Assembly (NCBI GenBank): GCA_023700825.1
Contig: JAMPYE010000205.1
Location: forward strand, 1-7,330
Reading direction: 5' to 3'
DNA length: 7,330 bases
DNA from: Thermoanaerobaculia bacterium
GTDB taxonomy: Bacteria; Acidobacteriota; Thermoanaerobaculia; Gp7-AA8
In this document: piece by piece, positions 5,706 through 7,330 of the stretch
Numbering within the stretch: position 1 is the stretch's first letter
How the letters are laid out: each line of letters starts with the position of its first letter
Translations under genes and position numbers: made by a program
The notes under the pieces: generated by a model
What the model saw: the letters and a program-made list of their open reading frames with translations, nothing else
Told to the model about the DNA's origin: nothing
The model's database searches: none

Positions 5706-6253
5706 TGCTGGTCGAAGCCCCGAAGACGAAGTGGACCGACCGCTTCCTGCTGCTCGACCTGCTCACGGGTCTTCGGACGACGTGGCGGGAGCTCTGGAGG
5801 AAGAAGGTCACGGTCGAGTACCCGGAGAACCGGCTTCCGACGTCCGACAACTTCCGCGGCATGTTCCGCTTCTCGTACGAGCGCTGCATCGCCTGCAAGA
5901 TCTGCGCGATGGCCTGCCCGATCGAGATCATCTACATCGACGTCGGTGAAGAGACGCGCGAGGTCGACGGCAAGAAGAAGAAGATCAAGGTGCTCAACCG
6001 GTACGACATCGACGTGAAGCGCTGCATGTTCTGCTCGCTATGCGAAGAGGCGTGCCCGACGAAGCCGAAGTCGATCTGGCTGACCACCGGAACGTACGAG
6101 CTCGCCTCGTACGACCGCAACGAGCTCTACATGAACATGCAGCAGCTCGAATACTGGGAAGGGCGTCCCGAGTACTCGACGCTCGAGGAGATCGCCGCCG
6201 AGCAGGGGATCACCGAGGCGAAGGCGCTTCCCGGGAAAGGGGACTCGAAGTGA
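5705..6253 (+). CDS. nuoI: NADH-quinone oxidoreductase subunit I (two [4Fe-4S] ferredoxin-like subunit)
   Basis: This subunit carries clusters N6a and N6b, which pass electrons from the input module to N2 in NuoB. Eight ligands are present in two CX2CX2CX3CP motifs: Cys61, 64, 67 and 71 (CIACKICAMACP), and Cys107, 110, 113 and 117 (CMFCSLCEEACP). The N-terminal amphipathic helix (about 11-33) is the usual membrane-surface anchor. Between the motifs lies a loop with four consecutive lysines (90-93). After the second motif, TYELASYDRNEL (130-141) is the family's common extension. The 182-residue length is normal. ATG 5705 shares one base with the nuoH stop (TAATG) and has a strong GGAGGAG (5691-5697) 7 nt upstream. 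The frame is open far upstream inside nuoH, but that part is not NuoI-like. Confidence 0.98.
   Translation: MLVEAPKTKWTDRFLLLDLLTGLRTTWRELWRKKVTVEYPENRLPTSDNFRGMFRFSYERCIACKICAMACPIEIIYIDVGEETREVDGKKKKIKVLNRYDIDVKRCMFCSLCEEACPTKPKSIWLTTGTYELASYDRNELYMNMQQLEYWEGRPEYSTLEEIAAEQGITEAKALPGKGDSK
6238..6243 (+). promoter_or_regulatory. Ribosome binding site supporting the GTG start of nuoJ
   Basis: AGGGGA lies 6 nt upstream of GTG 6250, which overlaps the nuoI stop as GTGA. The alternative ATGs at 6262 and 6265 are 18 nt or more from this site and have none of their own. Confidence 0.6.
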
Positions 6254-6939
6254 GCGACCCGATGATGCTTACCGGCGTGCCTCTCGCGCTGTTCATGATC
6301 GTCGGCACGATCGCGATCGCCAGCTCGATTCTCGTGGTGTCGATGCGCAATCCCGTGCATTCGGCGCTCTTCCTGCTGTTGACGTTCCTCTGCGTCGCGA
6401 TCTTCTTCGTGATGCTGGGGGCGGAGTTCGTCGGCGCCGTCCAGGTGCTCGTCTACGCGGGCGGCATCATGGTTCTGTTCCTGTTCGTCGTCATGCTGAT
6501 CAACGTGAAGGCGCTCCCGACAGAGCGAGTGTTCACGCCGGGCTCGATCGGTGGCGTGATGATGGGCATCCTGCTTTTCCTGATCCTCGCGATCGTCCTC
6601 GGGTCGGGCAAATGGTCACCGCGGGTCAACGAGCCGGACAACGTCCGTTCGACGACGACCGTGGTGACGGCGCCAGTGACGGATGCCGGCGGCGTGACGG
6701 TTCAGACCGAGACGTCGGAGACCACGGTCGTCGGCAACTCCGAAGCGGTCGGCATGGCGCTCTATCGCGACTACCTGGTGCCGTTCGAAGTGGCGTCGCT
6801 CTTCCTGCTCGTGGCGATGATCGGCGCGATCGTCATCGGCAAGCGCGACTTGAATGCTTCCGAAGAGGAGTCGATTCCGGACTTCGTCGCGAAGAAGGTC
6901 GCCGACGAAGAGCGTATCAAGGGGGTGACCGGTGCCTAG
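6250..6939 (+). CDS. nuoJ: NADH-quinone oxidoreductase subunit J, with an enlarged periplasmic loop
   Basis: NuoJ is a five-helix membrane subunit of the pumping arm. Helices are seen at about 9-31, 36-54, 60-84, 97-118 and 178-197. Helix 3 carries the family signature VQVLVYAGGIMVLFLF (64-79), the flexible segment involved in coupling, and VPFEVASLFLLVAMIGAIV (177-195) is the conserved helix 5. At 229 residues it is longer than usual (E. coli NuoJ is about 184). The extra length lies in the helix 4-5 loop, where residues 134-163 are Thr/Val-rich, and in an acidic C-terminal tail (201-229). Positive charges after helices 1, 3 and 5 place the enlarged loop on the periplasmic side. The GTG start overlaps the nuoI stop by 4 nt, suggesting coupling; the end overlaps nuoK by 8 nt. 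Confidence 0.96.
   Translation: MSDPMMLTGVPLALFMIVGTIAIASSILVVSMRNPVHSALFLLLTFLCVAIFFVMLGAEFVGAVQVLVYAGGIMVLFLFVVMLINVKALPTERVFTPGSIGGVMMGILLFLILAIVLGSGKWSPRVNEPDNVRSTTTVVTAPVTDAGGVTVQTETSETTVVGNSEAVGMALYRDYLVPFEVASLFLLVAMIGAIVIGKRDLNASEEESIPDFVAKKVADEERIKGVTGA
6920..6925 (+). promoter_or_regulatory. Ribosome binding site supporting the GTG start of nuoK
   Basis: AGGGGG, inside the end of nuoJ, lies 6 nt upstream of GTG 6932. The next in-frame ATG (6971) would remove most of the first helix, so the GTG is the start. Confidence 0.6.
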
Positions 6940-7234
6940 CACGGAAGCGTTCCTGCTGCTCAGCGCGCTGATGTTCACCATCGGCCTGGTGGGCGTCACG
7001 GTGCGCCGCAACATGATCACGGTGCTCATGTGCCTCGAGCTGATGCTCAACGCCGTGAACATCAACCTCGTCGCGTTTTCGCAGCGTCTCTCGTCTCTGG
7101 AGGGGCAGGTCTTTCCGGTCTTCATCATCACGATCGCAGCCGGCGAGGCGGCGGTCGGCCTGGCGATCATCATCCAGCTCTATCGACTCAAGAGCACGGT
7201 GAACGTCGACCAGGTCACGGAGCTCAACGGTTGA
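6932..7234 (+). CDS. nuoK: NADH-quinone oxidoreductase subunit K
   Basis: NuoK is a small three-helix subunit, homologous to MrpC, that contributes a proton channel with NuoJ. The product is 100 residues, the standard length, with helices at about 4-22, 29-50 and 61-84. The two functionally important membrane glutamates fall at the same numbers as in E. coli: Glu36 in MCLELMLNAVNINLVAF and Glu72 in IAAGEAAVGLAI. Arg25-Arg26 mark the cytoplasmic loop. The GTG start lies inside nuoJ (8-nt overlap). A 41-nt gap with a hairpin separates it from nuoL, the longest gap inside the operon. Confidence 0.97.
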   Translation: MPSTEAFLLLSALMFTIGLVGVTVRRNMITVLMCLELMLNAVNINLVAFSQRLSSLEGQVFPVFIITIAAGEAAVGLAIIIQLYRLKSTVNVDQVTELNG

Positions 7235-7241
7235 GAACGGT

Positions 7242-7259
7242 CCCGGCTGGATTGCCGGG
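7242..7259 (+). promoter_or_regulatory. Perfect hairpin between nuoK and nuoL
   Basis: CCCGGC (7242-7247) and GCCGGG (7254-7259) form a 6-bp, all-GC stem around a TGGATT loop, beginning 7 nt after the nuoK stop. No T-run follows, so it is unlikely to be an intrinsic terminator. It could protect an mRNA 3' end or alter the ratio of nuoL to upstream products. A chance repeat in GC-rich DNA cannot be excluded. Confidence 0.4.
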
Positions 7260-7275
7260 CAACGGGTAGGAACGA

Positions 7276-7330
7276 ATGTCGATCGGCTCATATCTATGGC
7301 TCGTTCCGCTGCTGCCGCTCGTCGGCGCGG
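7276..7330 (+). CDS. nuoL: NADH-quinone oxidoreductase subunit L, N-terminal fragment (3' end outside window)
   Basis: Only 18 codons are inside the window. They read MSIGSYLWLVPLLPLVGA, the typical hydrophobic beginning of the antiporter-like NuoL subunit (commonly 'YLWLIPLLPLLGA'). ATG 7276 has AGGA (7268-7271) 4 nt upstream. The position directly after nuoK is the canonical one. NuoL would be the distal proton-pumping subunit with the long lateral helix. The identity rests on the short sequence plus gene order. Confidence 0.88.
   Translation, partial: MSIGSYLWLVPLLPLVGA

Noticed and set aside
1..7330. tRNA, rRNA, CRISPR array, insertion sequence or attachment sites
   Set aside because: I saw no regularly spaced repeats, transposase-like proteins, terminal inverted repeats or cloverleaf sequences; nearly all DNA is accounted for by genes.

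Overview
The window is GC-rich DNA from an unidentified bacterium. Third codon positions in the main genes are mostly C or G, and most genes have purine-rich Shine-Dalgarno sites. It is dominated by the 5' two-thirds of a respiratory complex I (proton-pumping quinone oxidoreductase) operon. The gene order and protein style fit something like an Acidobacteriota or other deep-branching aerobic or facultative lineage. That placement is a guess from gene order, not shown by the sequence.

Layout. Positions 2-136 hold the last 44 codons of a plus-strand gene, possibly a c-type cytochrome-like protein. Facing it on the minus strand (187-387) is a 66-residue protein of unknown function with a CPEC motif. 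A 174-nt divergent intergenic region (388-561) separates it from a MidA/NDUFAF7-family SAM-dependent methyltransferase (562-1680). After a 73-nt gap with a possible promoter, a tightly packed plus-strand operon begins: nuoA (1754-2113, TTG start), nuoB (2104-2718), nuoC (2726-3466), nuoD (3493-4620), nuoH (4617-5705), nuoI (5705-6253), nuoJ (6250-6939, GTG start), nuoK (6932-7234, GTG start) and the first codons of nuoL (7276 to the window end).

How the genes work together. NuoB, C, D and I form the Q-module, which carries iron-sulfur clusters N2, N6a and N6b and the quinone site. NuoH, A, J, K and L form the membrane proton-pumping arm. The NADH-oxidising N-module genes nuoE, nuoF and nuoG, which normally lie between nuoD and nuoH, are absent: nuoD and nuoH overlap by 4 nt. 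The locus therefore encodes the 11-subunit-type core, assuming nuoM and nuoN follow nuoL outside the window. The electron-input device is either encoded elsewhere or is not NADH dehydrogenase.

The most interesting feature is the methyltransferase directly upstream. In mitochondria its homologue NDUFAF7 dimethylates an arginine of the NuoD homologue NDUFS2 during complex I assembly, and that arginine is conserved here (NuoD Arg49). Otherwise this is a recognisable, conserved respiratory operon. I did not find an undescribed defence, mobile or CRISPR-type system.
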